DNA of 62,000 nucleotides, taken from positions 838,767 through 900,766 of the forward strand of contig NW_019091369.1 in NCBI RefSeq assembly GCF_001949145.1, written 5' to 3'. Positions 47,588 through 59,964 of this stretch are shown here, one piece after another. This DNA comes from Acanthaster planci. Taxonomy: Eukaryota; Echinodermata; Asteroidea; Valvatida; Acanthasteridae. The translations under genes and the position numbers were made by a program. Position 1 is the stretch's first letter, and the number at the start of each line of letters is the position of its first letter. The notes under the pieces were generated by a model that was not told the origin of the DNA, ran no database searches, and saw only the letters and a list, made by a program, of their open reading frames with translations.

Positions 47588-47734
47588 CGTTTTTGAAACG
47601 AGTGGATTCGGCTGAGACTTTGGTTTTGCTGGTTCTACTAGCCATTTTGAAGTATGACGTGAAACCACATGTTCAAGCTCTGACTGGAACCAGCAAAACT
47701 GAAGTCTGAGCCAAATCTACTCATTTTGAAAACA
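47588..47734. mobile_element. Fold-back element with about 47-bp arms
   Basis: The left arm at 47588-47635 (GTTTTTGAAACGAGTGGATT ... GGTTTTGCTGGTTC) is the inverse of the right arm at 47687-47734 (GAACCAGCAAAACTGAAGTC ... CTCATTTTGAAAAC). There are scattered mismatches and a 51-bp loop. Non-coding; a small MITE is likely. Confidence 0.8.
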
Positions 47735-48361
47735 TTCATACATGTGCTTAAAACTCGGATACATGTTTTCCTTTGGTCTACACGTTTATGGGTCTAATCC
47801 ATGCTCACTTACATGTACATGATGTATATTGATTACCCTAATCATACAACTCTCAGATCCGAGTCATCTTCATCAAATTATCAAGACGAGTCAGTGGTTG
47901 CTCTCTGGAAAGGCTGGTGATTTTTTTTGTTTTGTTTTTAGAACAAATACTGCATTTTACAACTGATGCAGGTGCACATGTGGGCACCCTCCACCACAGA
48001 TTAATACTCGTGAGTTGTACAGAGGTAATTACCAATACCTGTAAATAGAAATTTGAAACTGAACTCATTACGTACAGTGTACATGCACATGTGGGGAATG
48101 CTTGTGATCTGTCACTGAAAGTCTGTCTTTAGATTTCTTTTGAAATGTGCATTGACAGGTCTACATTTTCATCATAGATACATCTTATGAATGTCCTTTC
48201 ATATACATGTAAATGCTTGTCTTTCCTTGCGTGCCTACTGTACGTGTAGGTTTGTATCATTAATGCTATCACAACAAGTGGTGAAAAGTGCCAACGCCAC
48301 CTGTTGCTTTTCAGGTATTTTAATGGATTCTGCCAGCTCAGAATGTGCTGTTATTTTTATA

Positions 48362-48496
48362 GGGCCTGTTTGTTTCACGGGGACTCCCGATCGTGATTGG
48401 TGATCCTAGAGCTGGATTGCTCTATCCATTTGTACATGTAGTTCTGGTGTCTGTGAACCAACATCAGATCGCGATCCCTGTGAAACAAACAGGCCC
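48362..48496. mobile_element. 135-bp MITE, PIF/Harbinger-like ends
   Basis: The ends GGGCCTGTTTGTTTCAC and GTGAAACAAACAGGCCC are perfectly inverted over 17 bp, and complementarity continues (GGGA...TCCC, GATCGTGA/CGCGATC). A 3-bp ATA flanks both sides. A 3-bp target duplication with a GGGCCTGTTT-type end resembles PIF/Harbinger MITEs, although their usual target is TWA. Confidence 0.85.
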
Positions 48497-48661
48497 ATAG
48501 TGTTTGATGTTCAATCACAGTTTATTTTCACTGATCCGGAGATGAAGATGTGTACAGTCTTGTACATGTGCACTTGCAGCACATGGCCATTCTGTTCTTG
48601 TAATGACAAAAAGTCAACTTGAGCACAAGATCAATTTATTGATGGTTTTGCCTGTGTGCAG

Positions 48662-48687
48662 ATCTTGCAGGCATGCCCCCCAACAAA
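48662..48687 (+). CDS. Unrecognised + strand gene, possible micro-exon 9
   Basis: Acceptor TTTGCCTGTGTGCAG and donor AAA/GTAGAA enclose 26 nt that complete a codon as D and add LAGMPPNK, ending in phase 0. The acceptor is strong, the donor weak and the exon tiny, so this is a candidate only. Confidence 0.25.
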
Positions 48688-49850
48688 GTAGAAGTGTTCA
48701 AATTAACATGACAATGGGCATATCAATATTGTCCGAGAAACATTTGAAATACAGTCTGTGTCGGTGCTTCTCTTCCAAAAGAGGAATGAAGGACATTGCA
48801 TTTGCTGGTGGTAAATTTGAAATAGGCAACGAATGTGATCTACGTTCCTAGACAACAGGAGTCCACTACCTCACATCCATTTTCAATTCATCATTTCACT
48901 TCAGATCAGTTTCTAAGACATCATCCAATCTGTCTCATTAAACATGAGCACGTATACACAACATTTACAACAGGAAGGAGTCAACAGCCTATGTGAACCT
49001 TTCATCAAAATTGATTTAGCGTGCATAAATGCACATTGTTTTACACCCCCTAGACAGCTGTGATTTGTAGAATACTAAACAACCATCCAGTCTCCTTGTA
49101 TTCCCTTGTATTTACCCCAGACTGTGCCAAATGCAGATCAAATAAGACCTCGAGCGTTGAACGTACGTATACAGTACGTATGTGACTGGCAAAATCAGCA
49201 CACCACATAAATGGGCACGTTGCAGCAACATGCTTTTTTATCCAGTGCGTTCTTCCGGAAATCTGAGCACGCCAGAAAAATGAGACGGTTACACCGGTAA
49301 TTTGAAAAACAAATCATTGTCAGAAAAATTACGTATAATTTGCACAACTGACATTCTTTGGTTTTCTTAACCTCGACCAAGCAGAATTCAACAAGAGTTG
49401 ATGTACCTGTAATTTGTACTAAACCTGGGGGGGGGGATAATTAATAGAGCTGTGAAAGAACTTCCTTGAGTTTTTCTATAGGTACATTGACTCATCCAGA
49501 AAGTTACACCATCAAATTATGCACAGTACAATAACATAGAGGTACATGTGGCTGAGGTGAGATTCGTCCTGGTTTCAGGATTTATTTCATCCCAATTTTC
49601 TTGATTGTACTTGTAGGATATTTCAAATCATTTCTTTTGAAATCTGGAAAATCCTGAGTTAACCGTTAAGTTGTTTTTATGTATAAAAGTTGATGAAGAA
49701 CATAAGAAATGGGTATTGTAAGGAGTGCTTGTAGGCAAACACAAATGTATATCATAGATCCTACGCATGTGGAGCTCTCATAACCTCTGGTGATTAGTTT
49801 TTGGATATTTCATTTTCCTGAGCAAAAGAAATAATACAGGTTGCACTGGG

Positions 49851-49967
49851 ATTATACCCACAATTCCCTTGACACGTTTCACTGGCTGTTTGCCAGTGAG
49901 GGGTCAGTTGGACAATGGAGTGTGCACCAAACAGTGGTGTGTGTCATTCAGAAATGTTTGTGCCAGG
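49851..49967 (+). other. Alternative exon candidate of the + strand gene
   Basis: After the acceptor AATAATACAG the frame is open to a donor GCCAG/GTTTGT at about 49968. It would accept the phase 1 end of exon 8. The predicted sequence is Cys- and hydrophobic-rich (GIIPTIPLTRF, LPVRGQLDNG), unlike the rest of the protein. I could not choose between this path and the one through 48662. Confidence 0.2.
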
Positions 49968-50733
49968 TTTGTACTATTTTCTCAATTCCTAGAGGACCAG
50001 TGAAATGGAAGGCATTGAGTCATAAAGGTGCCTGTCCAAGCTTTAAACAGTCAGGGTCTTATCCCTTTAATTGTCTGGGTTGAGTTAAGTTCAGACTTCA
50101 GGTCTGAGGGCAAGGGTATAATGGCAGAGTTGGGGAGACAGCCCCAGGAGTAGACCTTGGCTTTACAGTGGGGGGTCTTCAATTTCTTTGAATTTATAAA
50201 GGCCCCGTCTGGTTACAACGTTCAGACACTGCGAACTTGAAGATGGAAATTATACTATTTTTCTCTGTACATTGTAACCATGTTCACTTAAACAGAAAGG
50301 TACTGCTTTTTTTCCTCCATGGGTTTGCATTGTTTGCACCCGTGTGCCTTATGTGAAGTTCAGTTTTGAAAAACTAAGTGGAAATATTCAACACTTAATT
50401 TGAGAAATTAATAAGCTGACCAAGACAACTTGCTTTCTGGAAAAAGTTCCACTGCGCTAAATCAGATGTAGAAGTACTGTAGCTCAGAAAGTTTGTTGAA
50501 GTACATGTAGTTTACAAACAGGTAATAGGCCTAAGTGATGTGAAAGCTCAGGGATGGAATTTGTAATTAGATGTATGTAGGTTTGCAGTGTCCACGTTAC
50601 ACTGATATATATTTGCTTTTCTGTAACTCATTAATGTTGCAGGTACTTCTTAGTGCTACTGACAAAGTTCTGTTCTTGTTAGCTGTGGGTACTTGTTAAA
50701 GCTTTGTTGATGCTGCTTAATGCTAATCTCCAG

Positions 50734-50857
50734 TCCAGCCGAGAAAGAAAAATGAAACCTCTGCAGAATTCTTGGTGCACTGAAGCGGAACGAAGCCTTA
50801 AACAGTTCTTTTTTGACTGCCCAAGCTGGTGTCAGGCACGTTATTGTTTGGCTCTTG
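50734..50857 (+). CDS. Unrecognised + strand gene, possible exon 10
   Basis: This 124-nt frame between acceptor TAATCTCCAG and donor CTTG/GTGAAA encodes SSRERKMKPLQNSWCTEAER and SLKQFFFDCPSWCQARY. It starts in phase 0 and ends in phase 1, which would join the well-formed exon at 58059. A second acceptor five bases downstream (TCCAG/CCGAG) gives the same frame with a different phase. Confidence 0.28.
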
Positions 50858-52384
50858 GTGAAATGAAATCTCAGCGTATACATAGATCCGGTCTGTTGGG
50901 CGGGCAGTCCAAGGAAAGAACAGGGAGAGAAGTTTCAGGGTTACATGTACATGTAAAGTACATGCTTTGGGCGTCAGTTGTAAAATGCGGGTCAGTGTGG
51001 CTGAGGTATGTCAGGACATAATGAGACTTGTGTAGACCAATGAGGCGGAAGAGTCAGGACTACAGACTCACACAGGTTGTCGCCAGATCCTCTCTGTGTT
51101 GTTGTTTTGCCCGTGGTTTACCACGGCCCTCAAAAGCTCTCAGTGTGGATTATGGAACGTAATACCCTTGTGACCGAGCTACAGGGAAAACTGGCTACTA
51201 CTACTCAAAGATGAGAGGTACTGTGTCAAAATAATGTTGATATGGAGTTTTCTATTAACATGCCTTATGCCTAGAGGTTGTCTCACACTGCCATGCATCT
51301 TCTGTCCATAGCTACCGCTACATGTTCAATCTACAGTTGTGCTGTATTTTTGCATCTTTGTCAGTCGATGTTTTTAATTCTTACAGTGCCATATGGACAT
51401 GCAGAATTGCAAATGTGATAACTATTGTGTGGTGATAAACTTGTGTAAGGCATGTTATTTTTGGCTTGATGAGGATGTTTACACTCCACATTTCAATTCT
51501 GAGAAACATTGAAATGTTTTATTGAGTTAGAGTGCCGGTAGATGTGTACAAAATGTACAGTGCAGATTTTCACCCGGTGCAGAATGGTCGGTGTCACTAC
51601 CATTTAATGAGCTGAAATGACAAAGTGTTATGTACCAGTATGTGGTGTATTGTAGAGTAAAATTAACACTGGTGCTCTTACAGACTTGACAGGTGACGGT
51701 GTGAAGCATTAAGTAAAGTATGAACCGGTAGTTGCTACAACTTAAATGTATAAAGTACACGTGTTCTGGTACAATGTACTTTGGTACAGGATGCATGTAC
51801 ATGTTGTGGTTTGTCAGATACACATGTACATGTACAAGTGTGCAATCTGTAATCTCTCTCGTTAGCTCTATCTCCATCAAGGAATGTGCACAATGTAAGT
51901 GCACTCCCTCCCTTGATACACGCAAGTGTTGACATTATTACAACTTTCTTTATTGTCACAGGAATGTGGCTTTCCTGCAGCTTCTTCGTTTTTTGGCATG
52001 CTTACCTTGCGTAGGTGTGCCTGTTACTGAAGGGGTTTGTCCTGATACATGTGGGAGAACATGAAGGAATATGAATGTATTTAATAACAGCCTTTCACAA
52101 TCAGCGCTGATCATTGCACACGTGTGTGTACATCGTACGTGTTGCTAATGTGCAGATTCTCTTTACATGTGTACAAATTGATTTGTAGTTTAGAGAGTGT
52201 CTTGGCTAGTTTTCCTTCATGGATGTGTTATATACTTGATTTTCAGTTCCTACATTGGATAGTATTGTTGGTGGAATTTTTCATCTGGGAAGTGTAAATT
52301 TTAATGTTGTTTTTCGTCATAATTCACCAGCATAAAAAGTTTAGTACTGTATGCTCAACAATATCCACAAGCCTTTTGTACAAA

Positions 52385-53035
52385 TTAGTCGGCTTGCTTG
52401 AACTCATCGTTATGTAAATTCAGCCCAACAGATACCGCTAAGTTGGCTGGCTGATTTGGACACAAATCAAGCAAATTCAAACAATCTAATGTAAATGCTG
52501 GCAGAATTAATCCCAACCAGTGGGAAAAATTAAATCCCCAGTAACTGACAGTACCATAGTCAGCGGTGTTGAATTTTGTATCAGGGAGATAGTTGATAGG
52601 AGGTTTTGATTTTTGGACAAAAAAGTACATATATGTAAATGGATAACTTCTGTGAAGAATGGAATCTCTTAGCTGAAACTCACAATCTTTTTTGTCGTTT
52701 GCTACATGTACACATACACGTAATCTGTCAGTATTGTGTTTGTATGCCCTATACTCACACTGTTTTATGTTGAACTTGAGTTCATTTTCTTCAAACTCTT
52801 TTTTGCAGATTTTCCCGTTCAATAGAAACAGGTACCCAACATGTACATCTTTGCATGCTTTTGCAGTTTTGTTCATTTGCTGTCCATTGTTAAAATGTTT
52901 TGATTTTGTTGAATTCATTCTCAGCGCTTTTCCCTCCTTTTTGGTTAGTGGTAATACCACTTTGTTTATGTCCCTGGAGTTACTGACAAGGTGACCTCCA
53001 TACCACATACCAAGCATGTGACAGACAGACAACAT
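52385..53035 (-). CDS. Unrecognised intronless 216-codon ORF
   Basis: This is the longest uninterrupted ORF in the window, from ATG at 53035 to a stop at 52385, antisense within the presumed intron of the + strand gene. It begins MLSVCHMLGMWYGG. It has a Lys/Asn-rich middle (KKEGKALRMNSTKSKHFNNG, CKKEFEENELKFNIKQ) and a hydrophobic, Trp/Tyr-containing end. No known domain, signal peptide or transposon motif is recognised. A frame this long is only mildly unlikely by chance in 62 kb, so it may be random, an intronless gene or a relic of a mobile element. Confidence 0.25.
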   Translation of the reverse strand: MLSVCHMLGMWYGGHLVSNSRDINKVVLPLTKKEGKALRMNSTKSKHFNNGQQMNKTAKACKDVHVGYLFLLNGKICKKEFEENELKFNIKQCEYRAYKHNTDRLRVCVHVANDKKDCEFQLRDSILHRSYPFTYMYFFVQKSKPPINYLPDTKFNTADYGTVSYWGFNFSHWLGLILPAFTLDCLNLLDLCPNQPANLAVSVGLNLHNDEFKQAD

Positions 53036-54235
53036 GCTTCATTGTGCATGCTCATAATAGACAGGATACCAAAAATATAAACCAGTGTCTGGGTTTTCAG
53101 CTTTCAAGCATATGAATATATTGTATTGTATTAATGGTAACATGAATCATGGAGGTAGGAAAACGGATGTAGCACTGTGCTCATAGACATTTGGAGCATA
53201 TTGCCTGTACTTTTGTACAAAATGACAAGAATGCCAACATGTTTTTAAAGCCTGCAAGTTTCTGTGCACAGCACAGTTTACCTTTTGCATTCGTAGTGCA
53301 TGTTTCCCCAATGGAAGAAAAGCAAACAAGTGATTGCATTTCATTGTGAATCTGCACTGTGGTCTGGTCGCCTGGAGAAAACCTGTTGCTCACTTGAATT
53401 CCCTCAATGCAACAGCAATTTGATGGATGCAAATGATAGCCTTAAGCCCCGCAGGAATACACGTTAATTCCACTCCCCGGCATTTTAAGTTTACACTGCT
53501 AAATGTCCCTGTTAGACACACTGCTGGCGTAATCTGTCCAGCTCTCCCCCTGTGCTATTCCTTTTATAACTGTAGAGAGAGTTTTTAAAAAACATAACCC
53601 GCTTTGCTTTTTTTATTTCATCCCTGGCGGGCTTGGAGGTGTTAGGAACCATAAAAAGTGGATTGCATTGCCAAAGAGGGGACCTCACAAAGGCTTGTTT
53701 TGTGTAGTCTGCGGAAGGTGTTTTCTATTCTGGTACTGGTAGCCAGTGTTGGTAATTGGCTGGTTGGTGCGGTTGTACAACACAGTAGGTGTGTGTACAG
53801 TGGAGCTACCTGCTTTTTAGGTCATTCATTCATGTATTTACCCACAACTAGACTAATGTTGGTTGTCGTCAGGGCTTATTTATCCCTGTCCTGACTCAGT
53901 TCAGATTTACATATCAAAGACAGGAACTGATAGGGATTTTTTTGAGGACGGTGCTCTACTGTCACCGGGTAGCTCCTGCTTATGCTGATGTTTGATCTAC
54001 CTGTATTTATTCCCTAACGATTGAATAATTGATGCTGTTTCCTGCAGTCCAGTGAGATGATCAGCCTTATAACCGTGCATAATTTACGATCATCTTCTAA
54101 AATGGTTGACCTGCGGACTTTTACTCTTTGTTGGAGGGCAATGAATGAGGTTATTGGCCCCATTGATTGCAGATGAAATACTAGTTGGTGCATGTGTTAT
54201 TTGGAAAGTTACATGTATATGTATCCAAGGTGTCA

Positions 54236-54968
54236 ATAATAATAAATAATAATGAATTAAAATTTATATTGCGCGGTTTCCATGACAATGATCGTACACG
54301 CATTACACAAAATATTTGTCGTATTACTTTAAAAAAAGGCTTAGACCACTTTAAAAAAAAAAAGCAAAAAAAATTATGTCTAAAAGAACGGTGATTTAAA
54401 TTTACAATTTCCAGCATTTAAAAATTAACATTAACCTTAGTTAAAAGCCAGTTTTAAAAGATAGGTCTTTACTTTACGCTTAAAAGTAGAGAGGGAATGT
54501 GATTGTTGGATATCCGCAGGCAACTTGTTCCATAACTCGGGCTGCGTATAGAAAAGATCTGCCTCCCAGTGTTTTTAAAATTTTACACTTGGGATAATCC
54601 AAACACACCTTATTATTTGAACATAGACAATAAGTACCGTAGTTGCCTCCTAACACCAACAAGATCACTGATGTACTGGTACTTTGGAGACAAGCCGTGT
54701 AAAGCTTTAAAAGTTAAAAGAAGTATTTTAAAATCTATGCGGAATTTCACTGGGAGCCAATGTAATTAACGCAAGACCGGTATTATATGGCTGAATTTCT
54801 GTGTGTTATTAACAAGCCTAGCAGCTGCATTGTGAACTCGTTGCAATTTAGCTAATTCACAGGTTGGTAGGCCATATAAAAGACTATTACAATAATCAAG
54901 TCTGTTGGTAATAAATGCATGAATAAGGGTGACCAATGAATCCTTGGACAAAAATGTACGTCTAATAT
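54236..54968 (-). mobile_element. 5'-truncated non-LTR retrotransposon relic (CR1/Jockey-like RT)
   Basis: The minus strand reads HAFITNRLDYCNSLLYGLP, LQRVHNAAARLVNN, then after a stop LHWLPVKFRIDF and KALHGLSPKY. This is the well-known end of the reverse-transcriptase domain of CR1/Jockey-type LINEs. The longest intact piece is 54766-54951. Stops and frameshifts follow. The 3' end at 54236-54258 is an AAT/ATT-type simple tail, typical of CR1-group elements. The catalytic part of the polymerase is missing, so the copy is dead. Confidence 0.88.
54766..54951 (-). pseudogene. Reverse-transcriptase fragment, LINE
   Basis: A 61-codon open piece of the LINE reverse-transcriptase C-terminal region with the hallmark strings RLDYCNSLLYGLP and LQRVHNAAARLV. 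It ends at a stop just before the LHWLPV motif, which continues in the next segment. It is a decayed remnant that cannot encode a working polymerase. Confidence 0.85.
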
Positions 54969-57900
54969 TAAAATGTAGGATTTATCTTCTACAGCTTTGT
55001 ATGCAAGCGCGGGGTATTTTCATATGTGATGTCCATTGTACCATGTTCACACTTGTCAGTTAACGTAACAACATCCTGTACAAATGAAGACATTCAGGTC
55101 TTTTCATGTACTGCTACTGGTAGTTAAGTAAACTCAGTGAAAATCCTCATTTTTCTAGCACTGTGAACACCATCTTCAGCTGGATCATTGTTGATGGTTT
55201 CCTTGACTGTTTTGTTTCCGTTAGCAATCAGTTGCCTCTAAAACTGATCACCACGTGTGGACACGGCTTAGTCCTCATATGCTTGACACAGTCTGCATTA
55301 TGTGGCCCTTTCATGTACACAGGTCCAAACTAGGTACATACACATGTACGTGTATGTGAAGTTGGCACATCACATTGTACATGTACTTGTGCATCGGTAC
55401 GTGTGGATTCTACAGTATTGCCGTACACTATTGTTGACACAGTGTCTCAGTGTCAGATGTTAGGGTTATGTGTCTCCCATTCCTATTCTGTATGTCCAGC
55501 TCAAGTTCCAATTGTAGTAGTTTGGACTTGACTGCGTTGTGACAACAAAAGATTCAGACTGATTGAGCATAAGACTACAAAATATTCTGGGTCAGACTGG
55601 ACATGTAGACTTGCCAGACATCTTCTAATTTTATCGCCCAAATATGGTACACGTACCTTTCTTGAAATTACTGAATGGCACTTGTTCTCATATGTGGCCT
55701 CCGTGTACATGTAGGATATCCGAGATTTCAGGATTTGTGGCCCCAAAATTCTGAGAGGTCAGGTGTTCTTCTTTTGGGGGCTTTGTACTCCATATATAAT
55801 GCAAGTTTGAGAGTCACATGCAACTGCCGTCTGTAGCCATCTGGGAGAGAACTTGTACCTTTTAGCTGAAAAACCATCAAAAGTCACATCATTGTATTGT
55901 TGTCATAGTAACAACCCACTGCTGGATGTTTTGTGGATTCCTATTCGTTGTCACTCTCACACCTGCATTATGTGGTGTCTCAGTTAACAGGTTTTTTGTT
56001 GTTCAGAGTTACATGTAGAAATGAGCATGTTGACCACAGGTCTATTTCATAATTGAAAATCATTAAAAGAATACCTTAAAGGCCAAACAATTTGCCAGAA
56101 TCCAAGTTCTTAATTGACAATATGTATACACAAGCATGACAAACTGATACATGAGGGCATGACTAGACATTGTGTGTGCGAATGACATGTCTTATGGAGG
56201 AAGCTAAATGGATTTTTAGCAGTTTCTAGTTATTTGCCCTCTTAGGAAGTTATTGTGAAGCTGCAGTGGACAGAAATGATTAGTTCTATTCAGTGTTGGG
56301 TGGGAGTTTCCGTAATTCAAGCTGTCTCTTGAGTTTTAGTACTGCTTGGAACCTTTTGTGACAGGGATAAAACCTCTGCATTGGTGGAATATCACAGTAG
56401 CTCTTTAGGGAGAAACAGTGGAGCACTTGTACACAGCACATAGTTCAAGAAAAAAATTCTTTTCACAGCCAACTAATTGTGCGTGATATTTGGTTGTTTG
56501 CAGTGCTGTTTGCACAGCCTAGAAGTTTGATCTGGGGACAAACAGATTAACGGGTAGTTCTAAGGTACTGTACAATGTGCAGTGCTGGGTAGTGGTAGTA
56601 GAATGTACATGTACAGTACATACATGTACATGCATCTCCATTAGACTAAATGTGTTGAGAAGTGCACTTTCTAAACCAGTTTAAATTATCCATGCTGTCC
56701 TGGACAACTGAGGGCACTGTTGCTGTGATGTCATCCAGGGAAAACATGGCTTGGTGTATAGGTTTTCTGCTCAAATTGAGAACCCAGAAACCACTTGGGG
56801 AAAATATTTAATAGAAATGGTTAGTTGCTTGCTTATTTCTTTGCCCCTACACAGCAATGAATTACTAAGAAGAGAACATTTGGATTGGCAAAATCTACAA
56901 AAGCAAGAGGTGATGTCATCCCAGAATATTCACTTTCATTCTTAGATGACATCACAGTTTTGCTCATGAATATGGAAATACTCAGCTTAAAAACAAAAAA
57001 ATGCAGCAAAAGCACCCTTTGAAATAGTACAACAAAAATTAAAAATAAGGTTAACTGAGATACATACGTGTATTTTGGGGTTTGTTTCAAAACCTCCATT
57101 AAAGCTACTCTTTAAAAAGTCTTATGTATTCCGTATATTCCCAGGAGAAATGATGTAAAGTATGAATACCATCCAGATCTTTTGAGAAGACAGGCAGGGA
57201 TAGGCAGATATTTGTATTTACCTGTACATGCAGACAAAGTGCAAACCAGCTTCAAATTAAGTGCTGTATGTGAGAATTTTTAGGCCATGACTGGTACATT
57301 TACTTCCGAGACTGCTCGCACCTGCCCCTATGTGTACATGTATCTTGTTTGCTTGCAATGCCAACTACATGCACATGTAGTATTGGATTGTCTACTTATT
57401 GTGCACATTGGAAACCTCTGTTGGTTGTGTTTTATTCTTCTTCAGGGGTGAAATTTAAACTTAATTTCCCTCCCCCCCTTACTCATGGGAGGGGTTGGAT
57501 TTTCTTGTATTGGCTATTCATCGGCCATTGTGTGCTGCAATTCGATTTCAGAGCCGGCTGAATTTATTTTGCCCTTTTTTGTCCATGCTGGGAGTGTAAT
57601 TTCATCCATGGCCTCGGTTCACCAGCCTGTTGTTGTTTGCTTGATTGCGCCGTCTGCCTTGGCCGAGGTTTACTGGCACATAGAAAGGTTGTGCTGACAA
57701 TCAGACTGGCTTTTTGTTCACCGTTATCTCCCCCCCCCAAAGTGCACTGTACTGGAATGTTTGGCTGGCCATATGCATCATTGTCAATGTGATTATTGTA
57801 CAATCTCACCAAGTGGAATGTTCCTTTTATCATGTTATGAATTACCATGGAACTCACAAACATGTTGAGGCATAGTGGCTGCATACATATGCCTACATTT

Positions 57901-58058
57901 ACACAGTTAGTTGGAAACACCTGTTTTCCCGCCTTCAATCTGCTTGCCACATGCCTACACACCTGTACATTTAGTAAGTATAGAATTTGTTCTGCTGTTT
58001 CATTTCAAACCAGTAATTATTTGTATGGTACTGTACATACATGTACATGTACATGCAG

Positions 58059-58137
58059 GGACTCCTCTGGAATACAATTCAATCTTCAAGCCCCATGACT
58101 TCAATGATATGGAAGCTAGGCAAGAGAAAGCTAAAAG
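58059..58137 (+). CDS. Unrecognised + strand gene, late exon
   Basis: This 79-nt exon has acceptor TGTACATGCAG and donor AAAAG/GTATAT. It encodes TPLEYNSIFKPHDFNDMEAR and QEKAK, with two bases at each end outside full codons. The sequence is compositionally protein-like: aromatic and acidic residues, then a charged helix. The splice donor is good. It needs a phase 1 exon before it, which the candidate at 50734 supplies. The downstream exon was not identified. Confidence 0.5.
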
Positions 58138-58789
58138 GTATATGTACTTGTAGTTAATGCCAAGCACTGCAAAGTGACGCAAAAAGGATAACGCCAACAG
58201 TACTAATTGATAGTTGATATACATTGAAGCTACTACTAACTTGAACAAGCTGTATTCATGCAAATATTGACTGCTTCAAGTGGCATGGTGAAACTTACAT
58301 GTGTACCCCTCAAGGTGATCCATTGTGCGTTCCTGTTTTCCCAAGGCAAAGACCAAGGAAGGCTCCCTGAAGGAAGCCTGTATTTGCTTTACCGATAGTT
58401 GTAGAGAGGCATGTTGTTCATCAATTAATACACACACTCGTCCATATTAACGCACCTCTTCTTCCAAGTCACTTAAACACTTCCAGGCCTGCCCTTGATG
58501 AACATTTCCACCCATTCCATTTCCTAACATTGTAATACAATGTAATACTTTCCAGAACATACAAACCATTGGATTGTCTGTTTACTTTTCATAGTATGGC
58601 AAAAATACTAAAACTGCTGAATATTGTGTGTTCTTGGCCGATGAAGAGACAGAATCTTTGCCTGGCGTGTTATGGTTTATCAGCTTTCCGTTAACACCTC
58701 ATGTGCGTTTTTACATTTTTACTGTCATGGATGGTTGCATGGAACTTGGTATGTATTTCAAAGCAGTAGCTGAAACTGTAGATTGTCAC

Positions 58790-58912
58790 TGTTACAGCCA
58801 TGACCATATAGTCGCCAGGTCCTTTATGTCACCACTTACTGTGAAAACCAATCAGACTTGACAGTAGGTGGCGAAATACAGACCTGGTGACTATATTGTC
58901 ACAGAAAGACTG
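58790..58912. repeat. Imperfect inverted repeat (fold-back)
   Basis: GACCATATAGTCGCCAGGTC around 58802-58821 is inverted at about 58881-58900 as GACCTGGTGACTATATTGTC. The outer GTTACAG/CACAG words are also partly paired. The loop is about 60 bp. Probably a small MITE. The ORF that crosses it is not considered a gene. Confidence 0.65.
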
Positions 58913-59964
58913 TGTGTTAGTGTTAGATACAGAAGGGGAAGATGCTTGTTAGGATTTTGGTAAATGAATCATCAAATAATGTAATTTTGTTATATGAAAA
59001 ATGAATGACCCAAAAATCTGACCATGATAGATTATTTTTTCTGAACAAATGTTTTCACATACATATGTCGTAAGCAACTTGTTTCACCAAGGACTCAGCT
59101 CAGCCACATGTACCAGTACATTGTGTAAAGTTTTAAGCTTTTGTTTTGAAACAGTATAAGTTTCTCTCAACCGTCCAAGAGGGCAGTCAAATGCGTCAGA
59201 TGCTCGGTGTTTTGAGTGTACTTATTTTGTCATGGGCTCTTGCTAGAATCCTTTCTTTATCCTTTACAGAGTGAAGTAAGTCTATTTGGCCAGTATTTTG
59301 AATTCCTTCTGGGTATAAGCTCTTTTGTGTTGGGATTTCATCAGTACAAACAGTGTGGAAATGAATGTAGTGACACCATTTGCCTGCGCACCCAGAGAAC
59401 GTGTACGCTGAGACACCTTCATGTTCATTTCCATCACAGTGCACCTGAATAGCCCCCTCTATTGACAGACATGTGTGATTGTACACACAGACATCTTACC
59501 AGACATAGTGGGGGAGACACTATAGTTGATAAGTTTTCGTCTCTGATTATCAGATTAAAAGCATCAATTTAAACATAGTCTCAAGTGCAACCCAATTTAT
59601 GTATCCAGGGAAGAAATGGTAAATACCGATATGCACCCAACTCGACATTTACGGTATCATCAGTACTGCCCTTTTGAAATTTGTTCACTCAGGCATATAA
59701 CGCCATCCACTTCAAGAAGAGTATGTCCCCCGCACATTCAGAGTACATTTGTCAACATTTGAGGTTGATAGACTCAACTTGTTGCCTAGTAACTACCAGT
59801 AGCTAACTTTGTCAACACCAGTTACAGTTACATGCATTGTAATTTGGTGTGCTGACAGATTGGTCATTACCAGACAAGTGAGTCTCCCCTTGGGACTTGG
59901 GGCAGTAGTGGAATCCCTTGTGATACCCTGAGACTAGTGTGACTGATGGTTTGTGAAGTGAACT

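Noticed and set aside
51527-51925. 132-codon minus-strand ORF
   Set aside because: It is largely translated ACATGTAC-type low-complexity DNA (repeated His-Val and Cys-Thr), with no gene signature.
58584-58861. Open frame after a TTTTCATAG acceptor, possibly continuing the + strand gene
   Set aside because: Its phase does not fit the AAAAG end of the exon at 58059, and it runs into a fold-back repeat.
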